Positions 40,324 to 54,562 of a stretch of 64,000 nt of DNA are shown one piece after another (position 1 is the first letter of the stretch; each line of letters begins with the position of its first letter). A model generated the notes under the pieces. It searched no databases, was not told where the DNA came from, and was given only the letters and a program-made list of their open reading frames with translations. A program made the position numbers and the translations under genes. Source of the stretch: Vanilla planifolia (taxonomy: Eukaryota > Streptophyta > Magnoliopsida > Asparagales > Orchidaceae); NCBI GenBank assembly GCA_023846275.1, contig JAIUJO010000448.1, positions 67,001-131,000 of the forward strand. The letters run 5' to 3'.

Positions 40324-42542
40324 ATCTCTCACTTTTGATGATAACAAAACCTATAATAAAATTAATAAATATATAATCTATTTACAAAAAAATTTGCAAA
40401 ATAATTAAAAATAAATTTCTCTTAAATATATGACATGACTAGATTAATGCTCCTCTTTAATTTATGTTAATCCTTTCAATTTATATTCTCTCCTCCTTTT
40501 TGTTATCACTTAAAGGCACAAAATCTAAATTTTATAAATTTTTTATAACCTTAGGAGTATTGAATTATCAACGAATTCATCATTTAATAAATTTTTAAAG
40601 AAAATATTTTGTTTTAATTATAGCTTTATCCAATGGTCTAGGAGTCAACTCAATCAATTTCATTCAAATTTATTAATTAGTTTTCATAACTATTATCCAA
40701 ACAAAGTGTAATACTATTGATTTAAGATTTATTACAAAAGATTACTTCTAAAATCAATAAAAGTTTTACATACAACTTGTTCTTTAGGATGATCTTAAAT
40801 TAGTTTTAAAGTTTTAAGATTTTCTTTGACTATTATTTTTATTTATTTCATTTAAATATTTTAAACTTAGTTTCTCAAATGTTGCTTATTTTTCAAATAT
40901 GTTTATACTTATTTGTCATTGAAATTTATTTATCAAAGTTTACATGCAAAATATTTTATTGATTATCAATTTTGGGAACCCAAACTACTTTGGGCTCAAC
41001 ACATTTTTGTGTAATTTGTGATTATTTTCTTTTACTATCCCCAAAGAAGTTGAAAATTTTAATTGAATATTAGCTTTAATCCTACATGTGTGTGAACTAT
41101 GTCTAGGTTGCATGCAATAGTAGCATGTAAGCTTATGATTAAAATCATGTAAAATGTCAATGTGCATATGCATATGCGATCTTCTAGAATTTGCAATAAA
41201 AATTGTTTATTATTTGGTATTATATTTGAAATTGAGCAAGTGGAGTGAAAAGATTTAAAATGACTAAATTCTTAACTAATGATGCTTGCTAATTCAATTT
41301 TTTTAAAATAATCATTAGCTTTTTTTCATATTCTTTAAATAAATGTTAGCATTTTCTCTAATTTGTTCATAATGACCTAGATTTTCACTATATTCTTCTT
41401 TTAAGTTCTTATATTTTTTATTCAAATTTTTAAACTTTTGTTATCATAAAGTTATTTTTTAGCCCATTTTTCCTTGGAGTAATTTACCTTTACTTTTTTG
41501 AGGATGCACTCTCTTCTTCCTTTTCTTTTCTAGCCATCATACAAAATAGTTCTTCATTGTTTTCTTCCTCTTATCTCTTTAGTGGTTTCTTCTAAATCAC
41601 TCCAAGTGACTTTCAATATCTTTTTCTTGTTATTATTCTTAGTTTTCTCCCTAGACTTTTTATTTCTTTACCTTCTTACAAAAGTAAGAACTTTAGATAA
41701 TCCTTTAGAAATTATACCATCATCATCAGTTGATGCCTCTTCTGAAATGCATTTGTCCATCACTAATGCTATTGATTATTCCTTTTTTCTATTTTTCTTC
41801 ACAACTAATTCTTCTCCTCCTTTTTTGCTCTCTATTTCTTATTCATTTGTCAGAAGCTCTCCTATCAAGTCATCTAATGTCATTGTAGAAATAATTTTGG
41901 CTGTCTTGATGGTGATGATCAATGGATCATATATCTTGGGTAAAATTCTAAATTTTTTTCCACTATTCATTCATAAAAATTGTTTTTTTCTAAACTAGTA
42001 GGTGCATTAATAATATTAGTAAATCTTTTAAACACTTTTTTAAAGGATTCATTTGTGAGCATATTAATAACTAAATGTTATGTATCTTCTAATTCATTTT
42101 ATTTTTTTAAACTAAAGAATTTCCTTCCTATGTTACCTCTAATTTATGCTAAATTTCATAAGCCTTTTTTAAATTTATAATTTTATTAAATTGGTTAGCA
42201 TTCAATACACAAAGTAAAAAATTTATAGCCCTATAATTTAATTACATTTTATATTTTTCAATATTATCCACTTCATAAGAAGCTTTAGGGTACAAAAGTA
42301 CCTTGTGCATTTTTCATAGTGAAAAAATCAAATGGAATTTATATCAATTCTCACATGTCTCTATCAACTGATTTTTAGTGACCAACCATCTTAGTTTTCC
42401 AATAAAGATAATAATCTATAAAAATAGTTGTGGCCTAATTAAAGATGCACCTTCACCTAAACTCAGTAAAGCATCAATTTGATCCATGGATCTTCCATAA
42501 GAATTTCTTCTCAAAAGAAAGGGACTTCACTATAATACAAAT
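40324..42542 (-). pseudogene. Copia-like array B, internal region 2 with gag remnant
   Basis: About 2.2 kb of internal sequence again carries decayed Copia-type gag on the minus strand. It has a DUF4219-like start near 42.3-42.5 kb, UBN2-like sequence near 41.9-42.2 kb, a lysine-rich stretch, and a zinc-knuckle remnant in the 40985-41173 frame (CYYC followed by a spaced H and C). It resembles internal region 1 but is clearly diverged from it. Copy A retains only a short part. The plus-strand open frame 41582-41998 is an antisense shadow. Confidence 0.7.
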
Positions 42543-44461
42543 TGAAGTGAATTTTGGAAAGGAGGGGGAGGGAGGGGGTTAGTTGCTCAAAATAAATTTA
42601 AATTTCTTACAAAATATTTCAAGATATTTAAGATAAATTTTAATAAGGTTTAACAAAAATATAAAAGTGATTTTCAAAAAATTTAATTTTATTTTAAAAC
42701 ATATTAAGTTTTATAAAAGTGTGAAGTAGAAAATCAACAATAATTGTAAATGTATATGACTAATTTTTAAGTAGATTAGCTTATAAAACAAGCCCGCGTT
42801 TACCCTTGACAAAACCTAACAAGAAACAAAGATATTATAAGCCTTTTTGCCAAATTATGGATAGACTAAACCCTCATAATAAACAAACAATAGAGACAAG
42901 CCATAACGGTCTTATAATGAAATCAATAAGATGTCAACAATAGCCTTACAATAGATGACAATAAATGAAAAATATTTAGTGACATAAAATAAAAATTAAT
43001 AGCAAAATCTTATGCTTGATGATATAATTAAAGAGACAAAAGTATTTTAATTAAATAAATGAAGAATAAAGAAATTAAATACTTTATTGATTTGAGAAAA
43101 AAAGAATTTCAACAAGTGAATGACAAATAAGTGTGTAAAAGTGAAAAAAACGGAATAGGCTGCCACCAACTTAAATATTCTTGTTTGAATTTTTTATCAC
43201 ATAAAACTTTCTTTATGTAATTTCATACAAAAATTTATTATTTATAAGAAATTTGTAATGGCTAACATCACTTACCAAACATCCAATTTAGTCCTTAAAC
43301 TTTTTGTAGCTTTTGTAATATTTTAATTAGTATATTAATAAAAAAATATCCAACAGCTCAAAATGATGGCTAAATATCCATTATGTAAGAGGTCTTTAAT
43401 CACAAAACCGGAACAATCAGACTGATGATAATCAAATCCATGTCTTCAGAAAAGTGAAATTGATCTTGATCATTAGATCTAAATCATAATTTCATATTAA
43501 GATTTTAACTTTTCGAGTAGATAAAATTTCGATTGTGTCCTCGCAAAATTGCACGATCAGATGACTGATAGAATTACCACCTTTGAAAATGGTGATAGAA
43601 CGACGATCTTTCAATCACGAAATGCATGATCGGATGATTCACATTACTTCCATAATTTGGGAGTTCATCGTGCAAAGATGTTTGTGCTTTTAGTCCTACA
43701 CTGCATCTTTGTTCTACTATTTTCCCCTTATAAAGACTTTTATAACCTTTATATATAGTCGAATAACTAGGTTGGCTACACCTTGCTAAGTTCAGGAATT
43801 AATCACTTGTGTAACATGCCACATATACCTTATTTGATTTACGAAAGTGGGATTGATGAACCGATCCAGGATACAATATTTTAGTATTGATAATGTAAAA
43901 ATTTGGTGTATCGAACCTTATTCAAAATTAGTTACCACTAAACTGTAGTGGTTCACTATAACAACCCAATTGGTTCAAGAATTAATTTCTTTTCTGAATG
44001 TGTTATATTTTTTATTAAATTTTATGCTAATTAATTAATATTATTAACACACTTTTTTTGCAATAGTTTAACTAATGATTTCAAAAATATTATTAAGATA
44101 AAATGATGGTCGACAAAATGAAAGAGGATGGTCAAAAAATATTGAAAACCTAAATATTATTCTAAGATTAATTTGAATTTAATTTATGTTCTTTATAATA
44201 AAAATTTTGATCAAATCAATATTCTATTCAAACTAAAATTAAAATACTTAAAAAAAAATTAAAAATAAATCTTGTAATAGTTTACTACTCTAACCAAAAT
44301 GATATATACAGGATTTAATATTTGTGCTTCTTCTTCTTTTAGTTCTATCATGAATATGAGTACCATCTACCTAAAAGCTAAAACTTAGACAAATTTACTA
44401 GAAATGTTAGGCATTGTAATCTTCAAAATAAACATCTTAACTAAGGGTTAATAATATAACA
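42543..44461 (-). repeat. Copia-like array B, LTR 3 (5' side)
   Basis: This is the counterpart of 10690-12607, about 1.92 kb, beginning TGAAGTGAAT and ending ATAACA. It carries the shared GGTTGGCTACACCTTGC word near 43770. Confidence 0.75.
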
Positions 44462-47400
44462 CTTGTGGGCCTATGTGCTTCCTTTTGTATTTATGTATGA
44501 GTGTGTGTGGATATGCATGACATTTTAATTCCTATGTGTGTAGATATGCATTTGTGCTTGTGTATACATGTTTATGTGTTATTATATGTGTGATTGTGTA
44601 CATGATTGCATGCATTTTCATGTGTGCATGCATGTGTATGTGTGTGTCTCTCTCTGTATGTGGGCTTGAGTGTGTGTGCATGCATGTGCAATCACGTGTG
44701 TGTCTATGTAAGGGTGTGTGTATCAGCATATTTGTTTGCATATGCACATAAGTATATGTGTGTGTGGATGTATCTAGGTTTTTGTTCATCTACATGTGTG
44801 TGTGTGCATGATTTGTATTTGTGTGAATGTGAGTGTATGTGTGCGCCTCTTCGATTATGCATGTGTCTACATTTGAGTGAGAGTACTTTGTTGTGTGCAT
44901 GTGTGTGAGCATGTGTTTTCTTATGTGTGCATGCATATGGATGTGTGTGCATGTGTGAGTGTAAACATGCTTTTTTGTGCTCATCTGTGTGTGCATGTAT
45001 GTGTTTGCATGTGCATATATATATATGTGTGTGTGTGTGCTTGCATGTGAGTTCGTCTGTGAATATGTTTTTGTGTATGCATACATTTATGTGGTGGGTT
45101 TGTATATATGTTTCTGTGCATCTACGTATATGTGTGTAGGTGCATCTCCTCATGTGCACATGTGTGTGTGTGTGTGTTCATTTATATAGGTTAATATGAG
45201 TGCTTGTGTACATCCAAATGTATGTGTACACAAGCACCTATGTGTGTGTGTTCACATCTGTGTTTGGTATGCAGGATGCATATGTGTATTTATGCATGCA
45301 TGCTTACATGTGTGTGCGTGTGTCTGTAGGTGTGTGTTTGTGTGTGATTACGTGCACATTTGTGTTAGCATTTGTCAGTGCTTATGTGCATATTTTTGTG
45401 TGCATACATACATGGAAGTGTGTGTGCACATGTGTAAGTGTGCTTATGTGCATTTGTGATGGTGTGTGTGTTCGTGTAGACATGTGTGTGTGCATGCTTG
45501 TGTGTGTGCATACTTGTATGCATATATATGAGTATGTGCATTACTTGTGTGTGTGTGCACATACCTGTATGCATATATGTGTGCATGTGCATTGCTTGTA
45601 TGTTTGTCTATGCACATGCACATGTGTGTAAGTGGATGTGTGTTTTTTGCATGTGTGCACATGTGTGGTTCTGTGCATATGAATGTGAGTGAGTGTGTGT
45701 GCAAATATGAGCGTATGATTGTGCATGTGTTTGTGTGCATGTGCATGTATGTGTGTGCATGAGAACATGTGTGAACATTAGTGTGTGTGTTCACCTTTTT
45801 TTAATTTACTTGTACATGTATATATGCATGTGTGTGTGTGTGCATGTAGAATGTTTATATGCCTACATGTGTGTCTATAGACAAGTGTGCATGTTTGCAT
45901 ATGTGCATGTGGTTGTGTGTTTGTATGTATGGATTTATATGTTTATGAATTTTTGTGTGTCTATGTGTAATCATTTGTTCGTTTGTGCATTCATGTGTGT
46001 GCATGGGTATTTGTATGCATGTCTTCATGTCTTTATGGGTGTGTGTGTGTCTGTGTGCATGTGTGTACATGTGTGTGTGCACTTGTGCATTCATGCATCC
46101 TTATGTGTATCTCTATGTGTTTATGCTTGTGTATGTTCATATAATTGTGTCTTTATGTGTACATATTTGTGTGTGTGTGTGCATATGTGTGTGTTCATTT
46201 ACACATGTGTGTGTGCATATACATGCAAGCATCTTAGTGTATGTGCATGTGTGTTTTCATATGCTTGTGTGTATGAGTGTGTGTTCTTTTGCATGTGTAT
46301 TTATATGTTTGTGCATGTGTGTGAGCATGTGTGAATATGGGTGTGATTATGTGTGTATATTCTTTTTTGTTGGCATGTGTTCATGTACTATTACATTTGC
46401 GTGCATGCATATGTTTGTGTGCATGTGAATGTGTGTGTTTGTGCATGTGGGTGTGCATCCAAGTGCATTTGTGTGTGAGTGTCTATGTGTACTTATGCAT
46501 GTGCTTGTCAGTGTGTGAGTGCATGTGTGGGTGTATTTTCTTGGGAATGCATGCATGTTTGTGTGTGCACATGTGTTTTGTGTGTGTTCACATGTAGGTG
46601 TGTGCACACATGATTTTATGCATGTATGATTATTAACATGTTTGTGCTTATTCATGTGAGTACATGTGGCCTGCCTATGTGGATGTGTGTGTGTGAGCAT
46701 GTGTTTGTGCGCATAGGTGCACATGTTCTCTTGTTTAGCTATGTGTGCATATGTATGTGTGTCAATGCATGCATGTATGCATGGGTGTTGATGTGTGTGT
46801 CTTTGTGCGTGTTCATCTTTTTGTGTATATGTATGTATGTGCATATGTGTTTGTCTTTGAGCATATGTTTGTGTGTATCTGTGTGTTGGGATAGGTGGGA
46901 GTGTGTGTGTGTCCATATGTGGGAGTGTGTTTGCATGTGCATATACATGTGTGTGTGTGTGTGTGCGTGTGTTAATGTGCATGTGTGTGTATGTTATTTG
47001 TTTGTATTTTTGTGTGTACAATTGCATGTGTTTATGTGCCTGTACATGTGTGTGTGAGTGCATGGGTGCATGTGCATGTGTGTATTCATGTGTTTGTATG
47101 TGTGTGTGTGAGTGTATGTTTGTGTGCATACATGTATGTGCATGTGTGTGTGTACACATGTGTGTGCATGTATGGGCATGAATAATTGTAGCCTTGTGCC
47201 TAGGAGTGTCGTCATGTGTGTTTGTGTGTGCATGTGCTTGTGTGTGCATGTGCTTGTGTGTGTATGTAGTTGTTTGTATGCATATGTTTATGTTGATGTG
47301 TGCATATATGTGCACATGTCTGTGTGTGTGTATGTGTGAGTACATGTGCACATGTATATGTTTTTGTATGCACCAGTGTGTTTGGGTGCATTTGTTTGTG

Positions 47401-50400
47401 GGTGTGAGAGTGTACACACATGTATGTATTTGTGTGTGTGTGTGCTTAGTAGTGTGTTCGAATGCATGTGTGTGTATGGATGTGTAAATGTGTGTTTGTG
47501 CATTATGGTTATTTGCATGTGCATGTATGTGTGCTTATGTGTGAGTTTGAATATATGTTTGTTTGAGTGCATGTGCATGTACGTATGTGTCTATGTGTGT
47601 GTTCTTATTTGTGTATGTGTGTGTCTACTTGTGTGTGACTATGTGAATGCTTATGCTTATGTATGTTTTGGTGCACATGTCAGTGTGCTTGTGTGTGTGC
47701 ATCTATGAGTACGCTTGTGTTGTGTGCATGCATGTGCATGTGCATGCGTGTGCATGTGCATTTACATATGTGTGTGACTGCATATGTCTCCATGGGTGTG
47801 CATGTCTGTAAAAGAGTGTGTGCATGCGTACATGTTTATGTGCATGTCTAGGCGTGTGTGTGTATGTCCATAAATGATTGCATTTGTTAATTTGTGCGTG
47901 TGTATAGAAGTGTGTGTGTGTGGGGGGGTGTGTTTGTGTGGGTATGTTTGTTTATGTTTGTGTGTGCATGTGTATATATGTGTGCTTATCTATGTGTAGG
48001 TGCATGCATGTGTGCTTATGTGCATGCATTCATGTGCATGGTGTGGTTATGTGTATGTGTTAATATGCATGTGTGCATGTGTGTATTTTTTTGTGCCTTA
48101 GTGTGCATATCAGTTGGTGTCAGTGTGCATATGTGTGTGTTGTGCATACATAAGTGTAGGTGTATGGGTAATTATTGGTGTTTGTGTGTGTGGGTGCAAG
48201 TGCATACGTGTGTGTGCAACTATGTATATTTGCATGTTTGTATGTGTGTGTGAGTATCTATGCATGCATGTTCCTATGCATTTGTGTGAGTGTTTGTGTA
48301 TGCATGCAAGCATGCATGTGTATGTGTGGGTGCATGTGTGGGCATGTGCATGCATGTGTATGTATGGTTGTGTGCATAAGTGTGTAAATGTGTATGCGTT
48401 TACACCTATTATATGTGTATATATGTGTGCGTGTGTCTGTCTGTATATGTGGGATTGGGTGTGTGCATATATTTATATTTGTTGTTGTTGTGTGTGTGCA
48501 TATGTTTATGTCTGTTCATGTGTGTGTCTTCATTCATGCCTTTGTGTGTCTATGTGTGTGTGAGGGTGTGTTTATTGGTGTGTGCATGTGTGTTCATGTG
48601 TGTACAAGTGCACATGTGTGTGTGTATGTGTACACATTTCTGAGTACATCCTTGTTTGTGTTTGTGTTCGTGTGTATAAGTGTGAGTGTGTTTAGCTATA
48701 AGTGCTTGCATGTTTGTGTGTACATGTGTGTGTACGTGCATGTGTGTGCATGCATTCATGTGTGTATGTGTTTGCTTGAGCATGTGTTTAAGCATTTTTG
48801 TCTACATAAACACACATGGTATGTGTTTGTGCATGAGTGAGTATTTTTGCCTGTGTGTGTGTGTGCATATATTTATTTGTTTATGTACATGTGTGTGCTT
48901 ATGTGTGTGTGCATGTGTTTGTATGCATACAGATGTGTGTGCATGCACAATTCTATGAATGTGTGTGTAGAATTGTGCGTGTCTACATGTGTGCATGCAT
49001 ACTAGAGTGTGTGAATGTGTGTATGTGTGCATGTCTAGTTGTTGGTGTGTGTGCCTTCATGTGCAAGGATTGTGTGTGCTTTTATGTATGTGTGTGTGTG
49101 ATCATGTATTTGTTTATTTATGTGCTTTTATGAATGTGTTTATGTGTGCATGCATGTATGTGTGTGAGTTTACATACATGTTTGTGTGTGTATGCATGTG
49201 TGTGTGTTTGCATTACTAGATGTGGTTTTGTGTGTGCATGTGCATGTGTGTGATGTATTCATGTGTATGTGAGTGCGAATGTGTATGTGCAAATATGCAA
49301 GGTACATGTCTATCTAAATGTGCGTGTGTGTATACAATATGAGTGTGTGTATGCATGCATGTGTGTATTTGTATGTTTGTGTTTGTGCATGTATGTGTGT
49401 TTATGCACATTAGTCTATGAGTGTCTGTATGCTTGCAAATGTGGGTGTGTGTATGTATGTGTGTCTTTGTGTACAAGCAGAAGTGTGTGTTTATGCGTGC
49501 ATGCATGCACATGGATGTTTTTATGAACATGCATGCATGCGTTGTGATTGTGTGCATGAATGTGCATATGTGCATGTGGATGCAAGTTTGGGTGCATTTA
49601 TCTGTTTGTGTGCATCTGCATGTGTGCATATGTGTGTGTGTGTGTATGCATGTGCGCATGCAAGTGTGTGTGCATGCATTTATGTGTGTGAGTATGCATT
49701 TGTGTGCATTCGTGTCAACATATGTGCATGTCATTGTCCATGTGTGTGTGTGTATGCATGTGCATTTGTGTGAACATGTCTATTAGCTTGTGCATGTGTG
49801 TGCTTGTTCTTGTACATGTGTGTTTGTATGACTTTGCATGTGTTTACGTGGGTGCATGCATCTGTGGTTTGGCATGTGTGCACATATGAGTGTATGTGGG
49901 TGTGTCTATGAATGGGCATGTACACATGTGACTATGCAGAGGAATGTGTTTTTGTGTGTGAGTGTATGTGTGTAGGTGTGTGCATGTGCACATGTATGTG
50001 AATGTTTCTATGTATGTGTACATGAGTGTAGTTGAGTCTATGAATTTGTATGTTTGTATTTGTGTTCTTGTGCACGAGTGTGTGTGTTTTGCTGGATATG
50101 TATTCACAAGTGTGCATGTCTATTTACGTGTGTGTGGGCATGTGGATGTGTGTGTGTACATGTGTGTCTTTATATTTGTCTGCATTTATGTTTGCACATA
50201 TATGTGTGCATGTGTGTGTGTATGTGTGCATTTGTGTGTGCATGTGTGAGTGTGTGTGTGTGTATGATCATGTGTGTAGCATACAAGTGTGTTTGTAAAT
50301 ATGGTTATGTGTTTTCATGTGTATGTCTGGGTGTGCATGTATATGTGTATCTATGCTCACTTTTGTTCTTGTGTGTGTGTGGTAGGAGTGTATGCATGGT

Positions 50401-53400
50401 TTTGTGTTGCGGATGTGTGTAAGAATGTGTGTGTGTGTGCCTGAGTGTGTTTGTGTGTGCATGTGTGTGTTTAGACTCATGTGCTTGTGTATATGCATGT
50501 CTATGAGCATGTGTGTGTATGATGTGTGTCTACATGTGTGTGTGTGTGTGTGCATGTATTTGTGTAAGTACATCTATGTGTGTATATGCATAGATGTTGG
50601 TGTAAGTGTGTGCATATGAATGTGTGTGTACGAGTGTAAATGTGTTCTTGTGCTTACATGCATACATGTGCATGTTTATATGTATGCGTGTGTGATTGCA
50701 TGCATTTATGTATGTGTGTACATATGTTTGTGTGTGTGTCTGCATGTATGTGTTGCGGGTATGTGTGCATAAATATGTTTCTGTGCATGCTTGCATGTAT
50801 GTATGTGTGTGTGAAAGCTTGCATGTGTGTGCTTGTCTTTTTGTGCATGACTATTCATGTGTGTGCGCATACGTGTGTGTATGCATGCATCTGCACGTGC
50901 ACAAGCATGCATGAACATGTGTGTGTTTGTTTGTGTCTATATGTGCATGCAATTGTGTGTATGTGTGTGTGAGAGGGTGTGCTTGTATGTGTGCAGGCAT
51001 GTCTATTTCCTTGTGTGCACATGTATGCATGCATGTATGTGTCCATGTGTGCACATGTATGCATGCATCTTTTTAGTGTATGTATGTGTGCATTTGCATG
51101 TGCTTTGTGCATGTATGTGTATGCAAGCATAGGTGTGTGTGTGTGTGTGCATGTGTGTATGTGTATGCATGAGCATGTGTTTGAGCATATGTACATGCAT
51201 GTATGCATTTGCATAAGTATGTGTGTATTTTTGTAAGTATTTTTCATGTGTGTACATGTAAGTGTATTTGCTTATGTGTGTGTGCATGTGTTTGTGCATA
51301 TGTTTGTGTGTGCATGTATGTTTGTGTGCATATAGAAGTGTGTTTATGCATGCATGCTTGTGTGAATGTGTGCGTGTAAGAGCATGCATGTATGCTTGTG
51401 TGTATGCATGCGAGTGTGTGTTTGACTGGTTGTGGGTGTGTGCACATGCATATGTGTGCATTATGTGTGTGTGATCACATGCATGCGTGCACCTATGCAT
51501 GTGCTTTTGTGTGCTTGTGTGTGTATGTGCATGCATGCATGTGTGCAGTTGTGTGTGCATGAGTGTGAGTGACAACATTTGTTTTTGTGTGTGCCCATGC
51601 ATGTATGTATATTTATGTTTGCATGTGTGCATGCATTTGCATGTGTGTGTTTATTTGTGTATGTGTGTCTACACATGCATCTATAGGTGTATGTGTGCAT
51701 GCATGTGTGGGTGCATGTGTGTATGTATATGTGTATATGTGTGCAAGTGCACCTCTTTGTGTGTGTAATTGTGCATGTGCACATGCTGATGTGTATGTGT
51801 GTGTGTACCAAGAAAATGTGGGTGTTTTTGTATGCACGTGCCTGTGTGCATGCATGTGTGCATACAAGTGTATGTTTGTGAACTTATGCATGTGATTGTG
51901 TGTGTGTGCTGTATGTGTGTGTTCATATGTTTACACATGCATCTATATGGGTACGTGCATGTGTGTGGGACTTGTGTGGTTGGGCACATGTGCATCTTAG
52001 TGTACATTTATTCATGGGCATGTGTATTTCTGTGATTATGCAAGAGCATGTGTGTGCATGCATGCATACGTGTGTGTGAGTGTGCATGTTTTTGAGCTTA
52101 TGTTCGTGTGTATGTGGGTGCATTTATGTGTATCTGCATATGCACGCGCGTGTTCATGCGCATTTATGTGTGCATGTATATGAGTGTGCATTGGTATGCA
52201 TGTGCACATGTGTGTTTGTATGTTTGTCTTTGTGTCTGTGTTTGTGTATGTGTGTGTGTCTTTGAATGTTTGTGTATCTATGTATGTGCACATATGTGTG
52301 TACATGTGTGTATGTGTGTACATGTATATGAGTATGCATTTGTATATATGTGTGTGTGATTGCATGTTTAAGCATTCATGAGTGTCTACATGTATGAGTG
52401 TGTGTGAGAGTGTCTATGTGTGTGTTTAAATGTTTGTGTGTGTATGTTTGCACATGCGTATTCTTACATGTGTTCTTGGAAGCATGTGCATGTTCATGTT
52501 GTGTGTGTGCCAACATGGTAGTGTGTGTCTACTTATGTGTGGACATTTGTGTGTGTACATATGTGTGCATGTACACGTGTATATGTGTGTGTGCAAGTGT
52601 GCATGTGTTTCTAGATAACTGTGTGTATGAGTGTACGTGTACATGAACTTATGTGTGTGTGTGTTCATGCATGAGTGGGTAGGTGTGTATGCATGTATGT
52701 GTGTGTATAAGCATGCATGTGTGATTCTACTTGCAACTGTGCACATGAACATATGCTTGTGCATGCATATGGGTGTGTATATTTGTTTGTGTGCATGTGC
52801 ATATGTGTGTCTATCTGTATGTGTGTGTGGTTGTTTATGCATGTAGGTTCGTGTGCACACATGCATGTCTACATGTGTTTGCTTGCATGTGTGTATGTGT
52901 GTGTGCATACATGTGTGCATGCATGAGATTCGATCAGTGTGTGTGTGCATATGCATACGGTAGTGCATGTGATAGTGCATTTGTATGCCTGTGCTTGTTT
53001 GTTCGTTTACTTATGCTCACACAAGCTTGGGTGTGTGCATGTATGAGCTTCTGTTTGCATTCGTGCATGTGTAGTTGTGCGTGTGTGTGTGAGTATGCAT
53101 GTGTGCCTCTATGTATAGGCTTGTGTGTGTGATTATACATGGATGCATGTATGCATGGATGGGTCCATGCACATTTGTGTGTCAATGTCTGTGTGTATGT
53201 GTTCATGTCTACATGTGTGTGCACATTTATGGTGATTTGTGCATGCATGTGTGTGCATGTGTAAGTGCAGATGCATTTATGTGCACTGATATGTGTACGT
53301 GTTTGTGTGCCAAATGCGAGTATGCACGCATTTTGTGTGTGCATGTGTGTTCATTTGTATGCATGTGTATTCACTTGTGTTCATGTGTGTTTGTGTGTGC

Positions 53401-54517
53401 ATGTGGTCTCTATATGTGTATGCATCTATGTATATATGCTCACATGTGTGTGTGTACACAATTGTGTGTATGTGTGTGTGGGTCCATTCATGTCGGTGTG
53501 TATTATGTGTGTGTGGATTCATATATGCATACAGGTGTGTCTTCAGGTATGGACAAGTGTGTGTGTGTCTATTTGTAGTTTTAGATGTGCATGTGTATCC
53601 ATGCAAAATAGTGTTCTTGTATATGTGGCGGTGGGTGGATGCCTACTTGTGCACATTTTGTGCTTGTACACAAGCATGCATGTGCATGTGTGTCTATGTG
53701 TGCATGTACATGCAATAATGTTTGTATGTGTACACATGGGGGTATTTGTTTTTATTTGTGTGCTATATTTGCTTCTATGCAAACTTATGAGAATTCTTCC
53801 TGTAATCCCACTATTGACAAAATGTGTGTGCACATCTTTTTAAATGTGTATGTATGTGTGTGCAAGTATGTGTATACATCTATGTGCATGTGTGTGCATA
53901 TGTGCGCTTGTGTGTGTCTGAGTGCATCTGTGCATGTGTTCATGTTGGATCACATGTGTGCATTTTCTAATGCGTGTGTCTAAGTGTTTGTGTGTGTATG
54001 TGTGTGTCTACGTGCATGAGTGTGTGTGCGTGTGTATGTGTGTGAGTATGTGTGCATGCATGTGAGTGTGTGTAGGTGTACTTGTGTTTACATGTGCACT
54101 TATAAGCATGTTTCAATGTGTTTGTGTGCATATGTTTGTGTGTATATGTTTGTATGTATTTATGAGTGTACATGTGTGGGTGTGGGTGTTTTTGTTCATG
54201 TGTGTGTGCATGTGGGTGTGGTTGTGTATGTGTGTATGTGTATGCATGTGTGTGGTTGGGTATCGATATGTGTTTGCATGTGTATTACATGCATATGGAT
54301 GTGTGCCAATATATGCATGTGTGCTAATAGATGCATGTATGTGTGTGTGTGAGGAGGGTGTGTATGTATGTGTGTGTGTTTGTCTATACTTGTGAATGTT
54401 TTTTTATGTGTTCACATGTTTATGTTTATTTGTGCCTTTGGGCATATGTGAATCCACATGCATGCATGTGTTCATGTGTCGATATTAGTATCTTTTTTTT
54501 TTGTATGAAAGAATGTG

Positions 54518-54562
<45 letters not shown>

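Larger units (their letters stand above)
35439..44461 (-). mobile_element. Fossil Copia-like gag-only LTR element array, copy B
   Basis: This is the duplicate of the array at 5381-12607, about 9.0 kb long and more complete in its second internal region. Order on the plus strand is LTR 1, internal 1, LTR 2, internal 2, LTR 3. Flanks are CATGT on the left (35434-35438) and CTTGT on the right (44462-44466). Gag is the only recognisable coding remnant. It is a broken fossil with well over ten breaks. Copies A and B of the array differ by about 6-7% in sampled stretches, far less than the LTRs differ from each other, so the array predates the duplication. Confidence 0.8.

Noticed and set aside
41582-41998. 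138-codon plus-strand open frame
   Set aside because: It is antisense to the gag remnant in internal region 2 of array copy B; not an independent gene.
46347-47417. 356-codon minus-strand open frame of His/Thr-rich sequence, and dozens of similar Cys/Val/Met or His/Thr frames
   Set aside because: They arise because CA/TG-type dinucleotide sequence rarely makes stop codons. They occur on both strands and in several frames at once, lack any domain, and follow composition rather than gene structure.
54525-54560. Polyadenylated processed pseudogene
   Set aside because: No gene-derived sequence precedes the poly(A). Only TG-rich flanking sequence is present, so it is at most a tail-only insertion.
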